In this document: in pieces, positions 32,589 through 41,536 of the stretch
Layout of the letters: every line of letters starts with the position of its first letter
Position numbering within the stretch: position 1 is the first letter of the stretch
Source of the DNA: a virus
Virus record (IMG/VR): IMGVR_UViG_3300009506_000002
Location: 1-64,000 of that record
Strand: one strand, 5' to 3'
DNA: 64,000 nt
Position numbers and translations under genes: made by a program
Notes under the pieces: generated by a model
What the model was told of the DNA's origin: nothing
What the model saw: the letters and a program-made list of their open reading frames with translations, nothing else
The model's database searches: none

Positions 32589-34309
32589 GACTCCATCATC
32601 ACCGAAAAGTCATCTACCAGTTTGTACTCGAGACAGCGCGCGAACTGATCGGTGATTGTGTTGTCATGAGTGATGACAAAGATGTTCGAATTGTCTGTTG
32701 TCTCTTCAATGATGCGCATAAAGGCTTCTGTTCCTGCAGCGTCAAGCGAGCTCGAACCAATTTCGTCCAGAACCAGCAGGTTGCAGGAAGCAGAGTTGCG
32801 CAAGCGTGCCAGCTCGCGCCAGGTGAAGAGTAGTGCCAAGTCAATTCGCATCTTCTGACCTTCAGAGAAGTTTGCATAGCTGAATTGGTCGCGGTGGCGT
32901 GACTTCAAGGTCTCGTTGAAGCTCTCATCGAATGTGAACTCACAAGGGAACTCTAAGATTTCCAGATACTTACGGATCAGGCTATTGATTGTTGGCAGAT
33001 AGTTCCTGATGATCTGACTCTTGATGCCGCTGTCCTTAAGCAGTGATGAGATCAAGGAATAATACTGACCAGTATCTGCCAAGCCACCCTTGTCCTTGAT
33101 CATTTTCGACAAATCATCACCGAGGCCCTGTATCTCTTTGTCTACGTCGGAAGCGCTCTCGTTGGTGTTTTCATCCTGAATCTTCTTATTCGCAGTCTCC
33201 AGGGCTTTTACGTGCTCTGAGATGGTCCGAATACGAGTATTGTTGCTCGCAACCTTTCTTTCATTCTCAGAAATGTATTTTTGTACTTCTGAGATGTGAC
33301 CCAAGCGCGCTGACAGTGAAGACAGTCGGCTTTCAGCCATATCGATAGCCTTAGAGCACTCGTCAACCTTCTTCTGGCATGAATCAATTGATTCTGCCTT
33401 GAACTCTTTGTGGATTGGCTGGCTACACGTAGGGCACTCATCGTTCTCCTTGAAGAAGACGATCTCACGCTCATTCTTGTTCTGGTTCTTTTTGATGGTT
33501 GAGATAAGTAGCGATAGCTCGGATGATGTCTTGTTGACCTTTGTCTCGTCAGTCACTTCCTCAAGAGCTTCATCAATGGCAGCATGAATGATCTCACTCT
33601 CTTTCTCAATGGCTTCAATATCGGCACGATACTGGGCGATCTGGCGCTCGTTTTCAGCAACCTGCTCACCTTTGGCAGCGGCCAATTCGTCACGGTGCTG
33701 TTCCTTGAGTTCGATCTTGGTGCGCACCATCTTGATCTGGTTTTGCAGTTCGGAGTATTTGGTTGCCAGCGTTGCGCCGCGCGTCTTGAGGATTTGGTTC
33801 ATCAGTGAGAAGACCTGAATGTCTAGGATCTCCTCAATCACCTTGCGGCGATCATTGGTGCATAGGCGCATGAAAGGCACGAAGGTGGTTGAACCCAGGA
33901 AGACGATCTGCTTCATTGTGGTAGAGTTCATCTTCAGGATTGAGTTTTCAAGGTAGTCTTGGTAGTCCTTCAACCCTGCAGAGTTTTCCTTCAGAACACC
34001 ATCAATGAAGATGTCAAAGATGTTGGGCTTGATACCACGGCGCACCTTATATTTCTTCTTGTCGATGGTGAAGTCAAGCTCTACAAGACAGTTCTTCTGG
34101 TTGATGCTGTTCACAACCTGCGCCTGTTTCAGCTTACGATACGGCTTGCCATACAGAGCAAAATAAACCGCATCGATGATGCCAGCAGACTTGCCTGCGC
34201 CATTGTCTCCAATGATCAGTGTCGTGTTGGTCTTGTCTAACTGGATTTCAATGAAACGATTACCGGCTGATAAGAAATTCTTATACCTAACCTTGTTGAA
34301 TACGATCAT
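32585..34309 (-). CDS. 46: Recombination endonuclease subunit gp46 (SbcC/Rad50-like)
   Basis: 574 residues. Walker A IGDNGAGKSAGI near residue 36, a long coiled-coil middle with the zinc hook CPTC, signature ANFSEGQKMRIDLAL and Walker B NLLVLDEIGSSSLD near the C-terminus. With gp47 it resects DNA ends for recombination-dependent replication. ATG directly follows the gene 47 stop. Confidence 0.96.
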   Translation of the reverse strand: MIVFNKVRYKNFLSAGNRFIEIQLDKTNTTLIIGDNGAGKSAGIIDAVYFALYGKPYRKLKQAQVVNSINQKNCLVELDFTIDKKKYKVRRGIKPNIFDIFIDGVLKENSAGLKDYQDYLENSILKMNSTTMKQIVFLGSTTFVPFMRLCTNDRRKVIEEILDIQVFSLMNQILKTRGATLATKYSELQNQIKMVRTKIELKEQHRDELAAAKGEQVAENERQIAQYRADIEAIEKESEIIHAAIDEALEEVTDETKVNKTSSELSLLISTIKKNQNKNEREIVFFKENDECPTCSQPIHKEFKAESIDSCQKKVDECSKAIDMAESRLSSLSARLGHISEVQKYISENERKVASNNTRIRTISEHVKALETANKKIQDENTNESASDVDKEIQGLGDDLSKMIKDKGGLADTGQYYSLISSLLKDSGIKSQIIRNYLPTINSLIRKYLEILEFPCEFTFDESFNETLKSRHRDQFSYANFSEGQKMRIDLALLFTWRELARLRNSASCNLLVLDEIGSSSLDAAGTEAFMRIIEETTDNSNIFVITHDNTITDQFARCLEYKLVDDFSVMMES

Positions 34310-35383
34310 TTACTGGTCTCGTCCTAGCGCAACTGCTTCGGTGTAGAGCTCTTGTACGAGCTCTAGCATCTTATCTTCATTCAATTCCTCGTTTTCAGCA
34401 ATTGTTGAAACTGCTGCCTTCAGTACGGTCAAGGTGTCAAGTGCCTCAAAAGCCTCAACGTCTACGCCATCAACCAGCACAACATCGGACTCGACAATTG
34501 TGTAGTCGTGTGGCATTGCTGCCGCGATTTGGTCAAGGAACCAATCGTATTTCTTGGTATCCTTACGGTCGCGCACAATGACCTTGACGATTGCATCCTT
34601 CAGCTCTGTGAAGTCAAACTCGTCGTAGTCGACATCAGAGCAAAAGAATGCTTTGTGAAACATTCTATACGGATTCTCAACAAATGTCAAGTCTCCCGTT
34701 TCAGTGTCAAGGACATGGAAGCCGCGAGGGTCATCGTAGTCGCTCCAGGTGATTTCGTATGGCGTGCCAACGTAATCGATATTCTTCTGAGAAGATTTGG
34801 TGTGGTAGTGACCAGTGATAACCCTGTCGTAATGGCCGAACACGTTTGACTTGAGGCCACCATGTCCTGGGATGCCAGCGTACATATCGAAGCCCACAAT
34901 TTCAAAGTGGCCGACGCAGTAGTGGCTCTTGCTGTTCTTCATGAACTTGACAATCTCTTTCGAGTTGTACTTGTTGATCCATGGAATCATATCAATCGGG
35001 ACGCCATCAATGTCGATGGTTGTAGGCCCCGCGTCATGCACGTGGACGCAGTCACGCCACGCGAACAGCTCTTGCAGTGAGTTGATTTCGTTTGTGTAGC
35101 GATAGTAGATATCGTGATTGCCTGGGATGACGTGGAATTGCAAGCCATCAGCCAGCGTAGGCAGAACATCCATAAATCTGCGGTTGACTTCATGCAGCGT
35201 CTTGAAATTGACGCTCTTACGTCTGTCTATGAAGTCACCCGTCTGGATAACGTGGGTGATACCATGCTCTTTGATGTACGGGAAGACCACGCGCTCAAAG
35301 AACTTGAAGAAGTACTCTAGGAATACCTCAGAATCATTTCTCGCACCAAAATGGGTGTCGCCAATGATCACGACTTTAGCCAT
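34310..35383 (-). CDS. 47: Recombination endonuclease subunit gp47 (SbcD/Mre11-like)
   Basis: 357 residues. Metallophosphoesterase motifs IIGDTHFGAR, QTGDFIDRR, VIPGNHDIYYR and ITGHYHTKS. It is the nuclease partner of gp46. The start overlaps the end of gene 55 by 8 nt. Confidence 0.96.
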   Translation of the reverse strand: MAKVVIIGDTHFGARNDSEVFLEYFFKFFERVVFPYIKEHGITHVIQTGDFIDRRKSVNFKTLHEVNRRFMDVLPTLADGLQFHVIPGNHDIYYRYTNEINSLQELFAWRDCVHVHDAGPTTIDIDGVPIDMIPWINKYNSKEIVKFMKNSKSHYCVGHFEIVGFDMYAGIPGHGGLKSNVFGHYDRVITGHYHTKSSQKNIDYVGTPYEITWSDYDDPRGFHVLDTETGDLTFVENPYRMFHKAFFCSDVDYDEFDFTELKDAIVKVIVRDRKDTKKYDWFLDQIAAAMPHDYTIVESDVVLVDGVDVEAFEALDTLTVLKAAVSTIAENEELNEDKMLELVQELYTEAVALGRDQ

Positions 35384-35933
35384 CGCATACCTCGGTCAGA
35401 TCAACAGTGTCAGAGGTTGCCCTCTTCTTTCGTGGTGTTTGTTCCTCGTCCTTTTCATCCAAGTCGACTTCATAGAAGTCGCGCATGTAGTCAAGATATT
35501 GGTTGGAAAAATCGCAGTCATCATCGTGGGACTGGGTAGAAGCCTGCTGTAGCATTGCACCCGAGCGCTGCACGTAGCGCACCTTGGTGAAAAACAACTT
35601 CTTCTCTTTTTGGATACGGCGGATAAAAGCGAAGTAGCAAATCTGCGTGAAGTACCCGAACGGATTGTTGCTCTTGTCCGGGTCAAAGTTGTCAGCGTAC
35701 ATGACGCAATTCTCAATCGCGTCATCTACCATCTCATCCCTATAAGAATAGTTGATGAAATTAGGCTTGTATGAGAGTCGTTCGGCGATGAGCATGATTT
35801 TCTTGCCAATTGCGTCAGATAATCTTGGCTTTGGCTTACCAGCAGCTTCTGCCTCTTTCGCTAGGCGCTTGTATTCGACGAAATCAGAGAGGAACTCTTT
35901 GTTCGAAACGTAATGCGTTTTCTTCTTGCTCAT
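35376..35933 (-). CDS. 55: Late sigma factor gp55
   Basis: 185 residues, as T4 gp55 (185). YVSNKEFLSDFVEYKRLA, IGKKIMLIAERLSYKPNF, then NNPFGYFTQICYFAFIRRIQKEKK match the T4 gp55 core that recognises TATAAATA. Its C-terminal tail is acidic then basic. The TATAAATA boxes found upstream of head, lysis and tail genes are its expected targets. Confidence 0.92.
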   Translation of the reverse strand: MSKKKTHYVSNKEFLSDFVEYKRLAKEAEAAGKPKPRLSDAIGKKIMLIAERLSYKPNFINYSYRDEMVDDAIENCVMYADNFDPDKSNNPFGYFTQICYFAFIRRIQKEKKLFFTKVRYVQRSGAMLQQASTQSHDDDCDFSNQYLDYMRDFYEVDLDEKDEEQTPRKKRATSDTVDLTEVCDG

Positions 35934-35971
35934 GATTCTCCTAAATCATTGTATAGTACCTCACGGTGCAA

Positions 35972-36000
35972 ATTGTACAACATATTGGGGCACCTGTCAA
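35972..36000 (-). promoter_or_regulatory. Early-type promoter for 55-47-46
   Basis: Minus strand TTGACA, 17 bp, TACAAT, 39 nt upstream of gene 55. Confidence 0.8.
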
Positions 36001-36062
36001 GTCATATTTTTTCCTTATACCTAATTGCCCTTCCTATAAGAAATTGTTATGGTTATTTGGAC

Positions 36063-36091
36063 TTGACACGCGCTAAATATTCATGTATCAT
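36063..36091 (+). promoter_or_regulatory. Plus-strand sigma-70-type promoter
   Basis: TTGACA, 17 bp, TATCAT on the plus strand: the same architecture as the minus-strand promoters, but reading into the gene-free gap. It is the only convincing plus-strand promoter seen. Confidence 0.6.
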
Positions 36092-36097
36092 TACAAC

Positions 36098-36600
36098 CTT
36101 GAAGAACACATCCATGATCTTGACGGTTATCTTTCAGGACCGATCATGGCAACAACTGAGAGCTCTCTGATCAGTCAAACGTGATGAGACCGCAACCATT
36201 TGACCCCTTGGTTGAATGCGAGCGCTTAATGAAGTCCTTGTGTTGGGACTAGAGGTTAAGCGGCAGCCAATATAAGTATCGCACGAAGTTTGGTTAGTCG
36301 TCAAAAAATGCCCTTGCCTAAGTCTTTTGATATGGTGAGGGATCGGCCGTGGGATTGAGGAAACAAAAAGTCACATCGTAGTTGAACGCCAGCTATGATC
36401 CCAGATGACGGAATGGCAATCGGTAATTCGTAAGCCGATACTGTCACGTCTATGTTCAATCAACAATTACAAAAAGCACCACGAGCTTCGAAGAAGCGAG
36501 ACCTGAGCAAAGCGAAGGTTAGATGGTTCACCACAATGCAAACCATTCAGGTTTGCTCCGCAAACCAGCTCGCTTCGCTCGCTACGCTCTCCCTCTGCGC
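36098..36600 (+). ncRNA. Candidate structured plus-strand RNA in a gene-free gap
   Basis: About 670 bp between gene 55 and uvsW hold no convincing ORF on either strand. Downstream of the plus-strand promoter the RNA could form several stems: CCATGATC/GATCATGG (36112-36149), ACTGA/TCAGT, CAACCA/TGGTTG (36193-36214), AGTCC/GGACT (36233-36250) and ATCGG/CCGAT near 36420-36440. The 3' end is unknown; no clear plus-strand terminator is seen. It could run on as antisense to uvsW. No RNA family is recognised. Confidence 0.45.
36538..36566. repeat. Three-segment inverted repeat with alternative pairings
   Basis: GCAAACC-ATTCA-GGTTTGC-TCC-GCAAACC on the plus strand. The middle GGTTTGC can pair with either outer GCAAACC, giving two mutually exclusive 7-bp hairpins in either transcript orientation. 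It lies about 40 bp beyond the uvsW stop codon. Confidence 0.8.
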
Positions 36601-36606
36601 ACATTT

Positions 36607-38103
36607 CTATATTTTGATTCGCTTCAAAGAGAATTCAAACTGCTCTCTGTTGTAGTAGTCAACGCGCACCAAGAAGTGCTCCATCGCATAGTTCTTATGT
36701 CTCTTCCAAGTCAAATCATCAGCAATATCGTACAGGATGAATGAATCCTTTTCTGAATTGATTCTCAAGCCGCGGCCAATCGACTGGAGCGTGCGGATTT
36801 TTGACTTCGATGGTGATGCAAAGATGCCCCAGTGCAGGTTCTTGATTGAAACGCCAGTAGAGAACGTTCCAAACGAAGCTACAATGATCGAGTCCTTTTC
36901 CTTTTCGACCCAATGACGGATTTGTTCGCGCTGGTCAGCAGGTACTGAACCGTCAACGAAGTGAACAGTGCGGTTAGGGTCAATATCTTTGATCCGCTTG
37001 TAGATATCCTTACCATGCTCGATGTTGTTGAACAGGATCAGTCCGTTCTGAGTTTGAGCCAGAGCCAGTTTCGCAATGAAGTCTGTTCGACGCGGGTGTT
37101 TGATCAGCCACTTAACCTCATCTTGATACTTGGCCTTCTTCATGAACTGCTTTTCCTCATCCGTGTAGATGAGAGACAGCGCCTTGATATTCAAACGCGC
37201 TACCTTCTTTCTGTCCATCAATTCCTTGGTTGTGATGGTTCTCTTGACAGGGCCGAGCAATCCCTCGATCACAAGGCGAGAGGTCTTTGAATCGTCAAGC
37301 GTACCAGTGAGTCCGATCTTATAAGGGCATTCAGTCATCTTCTCACAGATTCCGCGCAGCGATTCAGATGTTGCCAAGTGAACCTCGTCAATCATCAGGG
37401 TGCCGAACTTCTCAAAGTAGCCCTTGTGCTTACGGAAAATAGACTGCCATGTTGAAACGTAGATACCGCACTCAGAATCCTTTTCGCGGCCACCCATGAT
37501 CATGTGAACCTCGTCATCTGCTGTCCAGTGGACGTGAGATGAGTAGTCCGCCATGTCACCTGCCATCTGCGCAACCAGTCCGGTTGTTGGCACGACGACA
37601 AGTACCTTTTTGCCTGGGCGAGTGAGACGCAGCCAGCGCGCCAGCGCATAGATCATCAGAGACTTACCCGAAGAAGTAGGAGACAGCAAGATGCATCGCT
37701 TGTATTTGAGCGCGCACCAGATGCCGAAGAGCTGGTAGTCATGTGCCTCAATCTTTTCGCCATTTGAGTGGACGTTGAGAGTTTCAAGGAACTTGACCAC
37801 ATCCTCAGGCTTGACGTTTGTTTGTGGCATAACGTCATCATCGATGTGGATGCTGTATTTGTGTTGCTCCGCGAACTGCTTGACGTATGAAGTCAATCCA
37901 GAGTAGAGCTCGCGATTGCGAATTGAGAACAGGTGGATCTTACCATCCCACATCTTGTTCTTGAACTTTGGCATGAAGCGGTAGCCAGGAACGAAGAATG
38001 TGAAGAACTCGTCCAGTGAGAATGCAATGTGTAGCTCGCACTCAATCCAAACGTAGACGTCGTCAACCCTATGTACGGTGATATCTGCTTTTCTTTCAGC
38101 CAT
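36607..38103 (-). CDS. uvsW: DNA/RNA helicase UvsW
   Basis: 498 residues. An N-terminal domain (FFVPGYRFMPKFKNKMWDGKIHLF) is followed by superfamily 2 motifs: SPTSSGKSLMIYALARW (I), MIDEVHLA (II, DEVH), GLTGTLDD (III) and a C-terminal QSIGRGLR (VI). Resolves branched DNA and R-loops and helps the switch to late replication in T4. No Shine-Dalgarno site is obvious at the ATG. Confidence 0.95.
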   Translation of the reverse strand: MAERKADITVHRVDDVYVWIECELHIAFSLDEFFTFFVPGYRFMPKFKNKMWDGKIHLFSIRNRELYSGLTSYVKQFAEQHKYSIHIDDDVMPQTNVKPEDVVKFLETLNVHSNGEKIEAHDYQLFGIWCALKYKRCILLSPTSSGKSLMIYALARWLRLTRPGKKVLVVVPTTGLVAQMAGDMADYSSHVHWTADDEVHMIMGGREKDSECGIYVSTWQSIFRKHKGYFEKFGTLMIDEVHLATSESLRGICEKMTECPYKIGLTGTLDDSKTSRLVIEGLLGPVKRTITTKELMDRKKVARLNIKALSLIYTDEEKQFMKKAKYQDEVKWLIKHPRRTDFIAKLALAQTQNGLILFNNIEHGKDIYKRIKDIDPNRTVHFVDGSVPADQREQIRHWVEKEKDSIIVASFGTFSTGVSIKNLHWGIFASPSKSKIRTLQSIGRGLRINSEKDSFILYDIADDLTWKRHKNYAMEHFLVRVDYYNREQFEFSLKRIKI

Positions 38104-38104
38104 A

Positions 38105-38164
38105 TCAATAATTTATGCGTTTCTTAAGAGTGATTTCTCCAAGAAAAACATACCACTTTTTCAT
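38105..38164 (-). CDS. Possible 19-codon leader ORF before uvsW
   Basis: MKKWYVFLGEITLKKRINY with its TGA 1 nt before the uvsW ATG. Such tiny ORFs occur near uvsY/uvsW in T4. No Shine-Dalgarno site is visible, so this is only a candidate for coupling translation of uvsW. Confidence 0.25.
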   Translation of the reverse strand: MKKWYVFLGEITLKKRINY

Positions 38165-38240
38165 GACAGAATCGCGCCATAATGACGCAATAAATGGTGG
38201 AATTCGGCCTAGAATCTCTTTTCGTCGGAGAATCGCGCCA

Positions 38241-38642
38241 TTAGTAGGCTCCTGCTTGGAACTTGCGCCATTCGATGGCGTCGCGTATGTTGAATGAAAG
38301 ACCTGAGATGATCTTCAGTACAGTTTCGAGGTATTCAGCTTTGCGCTTTTCGTAGTCGAGTTTCATGCGTGACTCTTGGAGCTCTCCGTCTCCGTCAATC
38401 ATAATCTCGATCTCACCACGATTCTTGAAGATGACGTTATGATCATTTCGATAGTGAAGGAATTTCTGGCGATATATGAGGTCGTAGTCGCCCTTGAGTT
38501 TCGCGCATTTCAGTTGTGACTTGTGCAGCAGGTCAAGGTACTTGACATACAGCATAGGGATATTGACCGCAGTACGATCGAGATTTGCTTCATCGATCTT
38601 TACGTCACGCGCTACTTGTTTCTTAAGGTCTTCTAGAGTCAT
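38241..38642 (-). CDS. uvsY: Recombination mediator UvsY
   Basis: 133 residues (T4 137). MTLEDLKKQVARDVKIDEANLDRTAVNIPMLYVKYLDLLHK has the pattern of the T4 N-terminus, and the end RDAIEWRKFQAGAY matches the T4 C-terminal region. Helps UvsX load on ssDNA. Adjacent to uvsW as in T4. The -10 box ends 8 nt before the ATG, so the leader would be about 2 nt. Confidence 0.85.
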   Translation of the reverse strand: MTLEDLKKQVARDVKIDEANLDRTAVNIPMLYVKYLDLLHKSQLKCAKLKGDYDLIYRQKFLHYRNDHNVIFKNRGEIEIMIDGDGELQESRMKLDYEKRKAEYLETVLKIISGLSFNIRDAIEWRKFQAGAY

Positions 38643-38650
38643 AGAATGGT

Positions 38651-38679
38651 AGTCTACCAGAATCCGAGAAGCCTGTCAA
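38651..38679 (-). promoter_or_regulatory. Early-type promoter for uvsY-uvsW
   Basis: Minus strand TTGACA, 17 bp, TAGACT; only 8 nt separate the -10 box and the uvsY ATG. Confidence 0.8.
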
Positions 38680-38680
38680 G

Positions 38681-39133
38681 TTATTCTACGAACTGGAATT
38701 GAGTGTACGCGAAGGTGATGTTGCAAATGTGTTCTGTTGGCTCTGCGTCCTGTGTGGTAAACTGCGCTTCTGCTAGGATGACGGGGAAGACACCCTCGAA
38801 TCGAATCTTCTTCAGTGGTTGCTTGTTGTTAGACAGAATTGTCAGTGTGGCATCGGACCAGATATCTTGGAAGTCGTTGCCTTTGTATGCTCGGCATTTC
38901 TGCATCCAGTCAAAGAGCTCTTTGTAGTTGTCGAACTGCTCGTCAATCAGGAACTCTACGTTCAATGGGTCGTAGGTCATCTTGTTGCCTGGAGTGGCAA
39001 TGTCATGTGATGGCGTATGCCACGGAACGTTCGTGATTGAGTGAGTAGGCAGAGAGCATCCTGTAACCGTGAAGTTGGTCTTAGGGATTCTGCTTAGGAC
39101 AAATTCAAAGTTGCTTCTGAGTGCGAAGTTCAT
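38681..39133 (-). CDS. Tail tube-like protein (gp19 paralogue or tail completion protein)
   Basis: 150 residues. MNFALRSNFEFVLSRIPKTNFTVTGCSLPTHSITNVPWHTP, FNVEFLIDE and the WMQKC segment resemble gp19-type tube folds. A canonical gp19 is at 44923, so this is a second, divergent tube-like protein, perhaps a tube initiator or terminator. ATG at 39133 is 5 nt after the late box CATAAATA with no Shine-Dalgarno site, predicting a leaderless mRNA. Confidence 0.7.
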   Translation of the reverse strand: MNFALRSNFEFVLSRIPKTNFTVTGCSLPTHSITNVPWHTPSHDIATPGNKMTYDPLNVEFLIDEQFDNYKELFDWMQKCRAYKGNDFQDIWSDATLTILSNNKQPLKKIRFEGVFPVILAEAQFTTQDAEPTEHICNITFAYTQFQFVE

Positions 39134-39138
39134 ACTTT

Positions 39139-39146
39139 TATTTATG
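39139..39146 (-). promoter_or_regulatory. Late promoter CATAAATA giving a leaderless mRNA
   Basis: Minus strand CATAAATA-AAAGT-ATG; T4 late transcripts begin 6 nt after the box, which is the A of the start codon at 39133. Confidence 0.75.
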
Positions 39147-39153
39147 GCTAGGC

Positions 39154-39180
39154 AAAAAGAAAGGCGCCCAAGAGGGCGCC
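39154..39180 (-). terminator. Intrinsic terminator after the major capsid gene
   Basis: Minus strand GGCGCCC-TCTT-GGGCGCC followed by TTTCTTTTT. Confidence 0.92.
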
Positions 39181-39206
39181 CTTCAGGTTGTTATGAAACT
39201 GGGTTA

Positions 39207-40478
39207 TTAAACGCCAGTTACCAGGAAGTCACGGTAGTAGTCGTTCTGACCAGCAATACCTGATACGAATGGGTTGTATGCGATTGCATAACGGGTCTTC
39301 ATACCGATACGTGGCTGGAAGTCTTCCTCGCCGACGGCCTTCATCATCTGCAGAGGTACGTATGGGCAGTAGAACATACCAGCGTCGTAGACGTTAGCGC
39401 CCTTGTAACCCACAGTCACGAAGTCTGCAGCAGCATACGGATCGACGTACACCTTGAATCGACCACCCAGGATACCCGCGAAGGTTGCTCCTACGAAGTC
39501 ACTGTTCAGAGTGCCGCTGATTGCAGCGGTGTCGAGCTTGGTAGCCTGCTCGAGTGCAGCCATGACGATTGGCGAACATACAATGAAGTTACCAACACCA
39601 CGGCGGGTAGTGGTAGCAATCAAAGATGCTTCACGGACGATCTGCATGTACAGGTTCTTGTACTTTTCAATCTCCCAACGACCATCAGTGTCGTCGTTTG
39701 CGCCACCGGTCATGTCGAATGTACCAGCTACGTTGGTGTTCTGCGCGCCAGTACGAGCCTGAGAACGCATGGTTGCGATGATTTCACGGTTGATTTCACC
39801 CACAACTTCGGTTGACAGGATGTTTGCCAGTTCGGCTTCTGCATCCATACCGTGGATTGCCTTCAGGTCCTGGGCCAGTTCAATGGTGTACTTAGCCTTC
39901 AGAGCACGAGTGCCAGCTTCGACTGACTTCTTATCGATGCTGAATGACATCTCAGCCCATGGGTTGGTCTGAGCGATGTTGGTTACATCGGTGAAGGCAG
40001 TACGCGCGGTAGTGCCATCAGTTGTACCGTCACCTTGGATGTCAACGCCAAGTGCTTCACCTGCCGCAGTTGTCATTGCTGCGCCTGCGCCGTTACCAGA
40101 GTGGTTGACGTCTGGTGCCGAAGTACCGAACGCTTCTGCGCCAGTCTGTGGGTCGCCAGTGTAGCGAGCACGCATTGCAAAGATGAGGCCGGTTGGGCCG
40201 CTCATTGGCTGAACACCGACGATGTCATGCGCAATCAGCGATGGCATGGTACGGCGAACCATTGAGATCAGGATAGGGTCAAAGCCCTGTCCGCCACCAG
40301 AAACCATGTTGCCGGTGTTTACGCCCTCTTCAAGGGCAGCTTTTTCTGTGTTTTCAAGCAGACGGATGGTTGTGTTTCGAACGTCGCGGTTCTTGATCTC
40401 ATCAACGCCTTCAGCAGTGATGACAGGTTCCCACTTCTGCTTTACTTCTTCAGACAATAGTGGCTGATTAGTAGTCAT
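39207..40478 (-). CDS. 23: Major capsid protein gp23
   Basis: 423 residues. The N-terminus (MTTNQPLLSEEVKQKWEPVI) resembles the T4 scaffold-facing delta region that gp21 removes; FDPILISMVRRTMPSLIAHDIVGVQPMSGPTGLIFAMRARY is the conserved gp23 core; the C-terminus has RIGMKTRYAIAYNPF. Shorter than T4 gp23 (521). Strong SD (CTAGGAG) and TATAAATA late promoter upstream, terminator downstream: a high-expression unit. Confidence 0.97.
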   Translation of the reverse strand: MTTNQPLLSEEVKQKWEPVITAEGVDEIKNRDVRNTTIRLLENTEKAALEEGVNTGNMVSGGGQGFDPILISMVRRTMPSLIAHDIVGVQPMSGPTGLIFAMRARYTGDPQTGAEAFGTSAPDVNHSGNGAGAAMTTAAGEALGVDIQGDGTTDGTTARTAFTDVTNIAQTNPWAEMSFSIDKKSVEAGTRALKAKYTIELAQDLKAIHGMDAEAELANILSTEVVGEINREIIATMRSQARTGAQNTNVAGTFDMTGGANDDTDGRWEIEKYKNLYMQIVREASLIATTTRRGVGNFIVCSPIVMAALEQATKLDTAAISGTLNSDFVGATFAGILGGRFKVYVDPYAAADFVTVGYKGANVYDAGMFYCPYVPLQMMKAVGEEDFQPRIGMKTRYAIAYNPFVSGIAGQNDYYRDFLVTGV

Positions 40479-40526
40479 ACCTTTTTATTCTCCTAGTTAA
40501 TTTTGAACCAGATAAACTTGTTCAAT

Positions 40527-40534
40527 TATTTATA
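40527..40534 (-). promoter_or_regulatory. Late promoter TATAAATA for gene 23
   Basis: Perfect T4-type late box; leader about 43 nt with a ribosome-binding site. Confidence 0.88.
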
Positions 40535-40553
40535 GAATTGCAATTCTTGCGAA

Positions 40554-41468
40554 TTACTTTTCAGATTTCAGCAGACGCAGGGTCTGTTCGATGAGTCCGC
40601 TTGGAGAACCTTTGTTCTCCTTACTTCCTGCTTCTTCCTCAAGCTCTTCAGCAGGCTTGCCGCCGCTGGTCTTCTTGAAGTAGCTTTCCTTCAGCGTTGA
40701 TACCTTAGACTTGTAGTCCTCGATATTGTCTGCGTCAACGCTTTCGGCAAGCTCTGTCAGTTTCTCGACCTGAGTGTCAGCAAGACCCTCGGCGAGTTCT
40801 GCAAATGCCGCCTTCTTTTCAGACTCAAAAATGGTGGCAGTTGCTTGGATGTTCTTCTCGATCTCTTCGTCGAGCTTGGTAGAAAGGTCTTCAACCTTGT
40901 TAGCCAGCTCTTCAACGAGGTCCCAACGGTCATCCGGAACCTTAACGTAGTGCTCTTTCAGCAGTGTAGCCAGACCGTCAAGGAACTCTTCGTTCATCTT
41001 GGCCTTGATACCATTTTCTACCGTAGGCTTGTTAGCCTCGAGCCACTCGTTGACAACGTGAGCGAGGTAGCCATCAACTTTCTTCTCGAGCTCTGTACGA
41101 GCATCGGCGATAGCCTCATCCAGCTTTTCAGCGTAGGCTTCCTCGATGCGCTTCACCTCGGCCTTGACGCGAGATTTTACAGCGGTCTCGATGATAGTTG
41201 CGGCTTTTGACTTGAACTCTTCTGAAAGCTCTTCACCTTCAGTCAGTGCAGCGATGTCTTCGTCGAGATTGCTCACAACGATTTCACCTTCATCATGCTC
41301 TTCTTCAAGCTTCTTGACTTCTTCCTCTTCGGCAATACCAATCAGTTCGCCTTCCTCGAACAACTGGGTAGCTTCATCTAGAGAAAGAGTCTTCTTGCAA
41401 GATTCGCATACGTGCTGCTCTTCCTGAAGATTCATTGTAGCTTCACATTCAGGGCACATAAAGCGCAT
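40554..41468 (-). CDS. 22: Prohead core scaffold gp22 with N-terminal zinc ribbon
   Basis: 304 residues. Residues 1-30 contain CPEC and CESC, a zinc-ribbon pattern not present in T4 gp22. The rest is acidic, helical, coiled-coil scaffold: EEFKSKAATIIETAVKSRVKAEV, YLAHVVNEWLEANKPTVENGIKAKMNEEFL, as in gp22. Order 23-22-21 as in T4. The late promoter is at 41506. Confidence 0.88.
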   Translation of the reverse strand: MRFMCPECEATMNLQEEQHVCESCKKTLSLDEATQLFEEGELIGIAEEEEVKKLEEEHDEGEIVVSNLDEDIAALTEGEELSEEFKSKAATIIETAVKSRVKAEVKRIEEAYAEKLDEAIADARTELEKKVDGYLAHVVNEWLEANKPTVENGIKAKMNEEFLDGLATLLKEHYVKVPDDRWDLVEELANKVEDLSTKLDEEIEKNIQATATIFESEKKAAFAELAEGLADTQVEKLTELAESVDADNIEDYKSKVSTLKESYFKKTSGGKPAEELEEEAGSKENKGSPSGLIEQTLRLLKSEK

Positions 41469-41505
41469 ATCTTCTCTCCTTTTTAGAATACCTTAGTATT
41501 TTTTA

Positions 41506-41513
41506 TATTTATA
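41506..41513 (-). promoter_or_regulatory. Late promoter TATAAATA for gene 22
   Basis: Perfect late box 38 nt upstream of the gene 22 ATG. Confidence 0.85.
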
Positions 41514-41536
41514 AATCTTGATCTTTAGATCGCCAT

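Noticed and set aside
36084-36185. Plus-strand ORF of 33 codons (MYHYNLEEHIHDLDG...)
   Set aside because: Its ATG overlaps the -10 box of the plus-strand promoter, so the transcript would start after it, and no ribosome-binding site is present.
36098-36600. Group I intron or HEARO-type element
   Set aside because: I looked for conserved P7/S-type segments and an associated nuclease ORF and found none; the gap lies between complete genes, so there is no interrupted exon.
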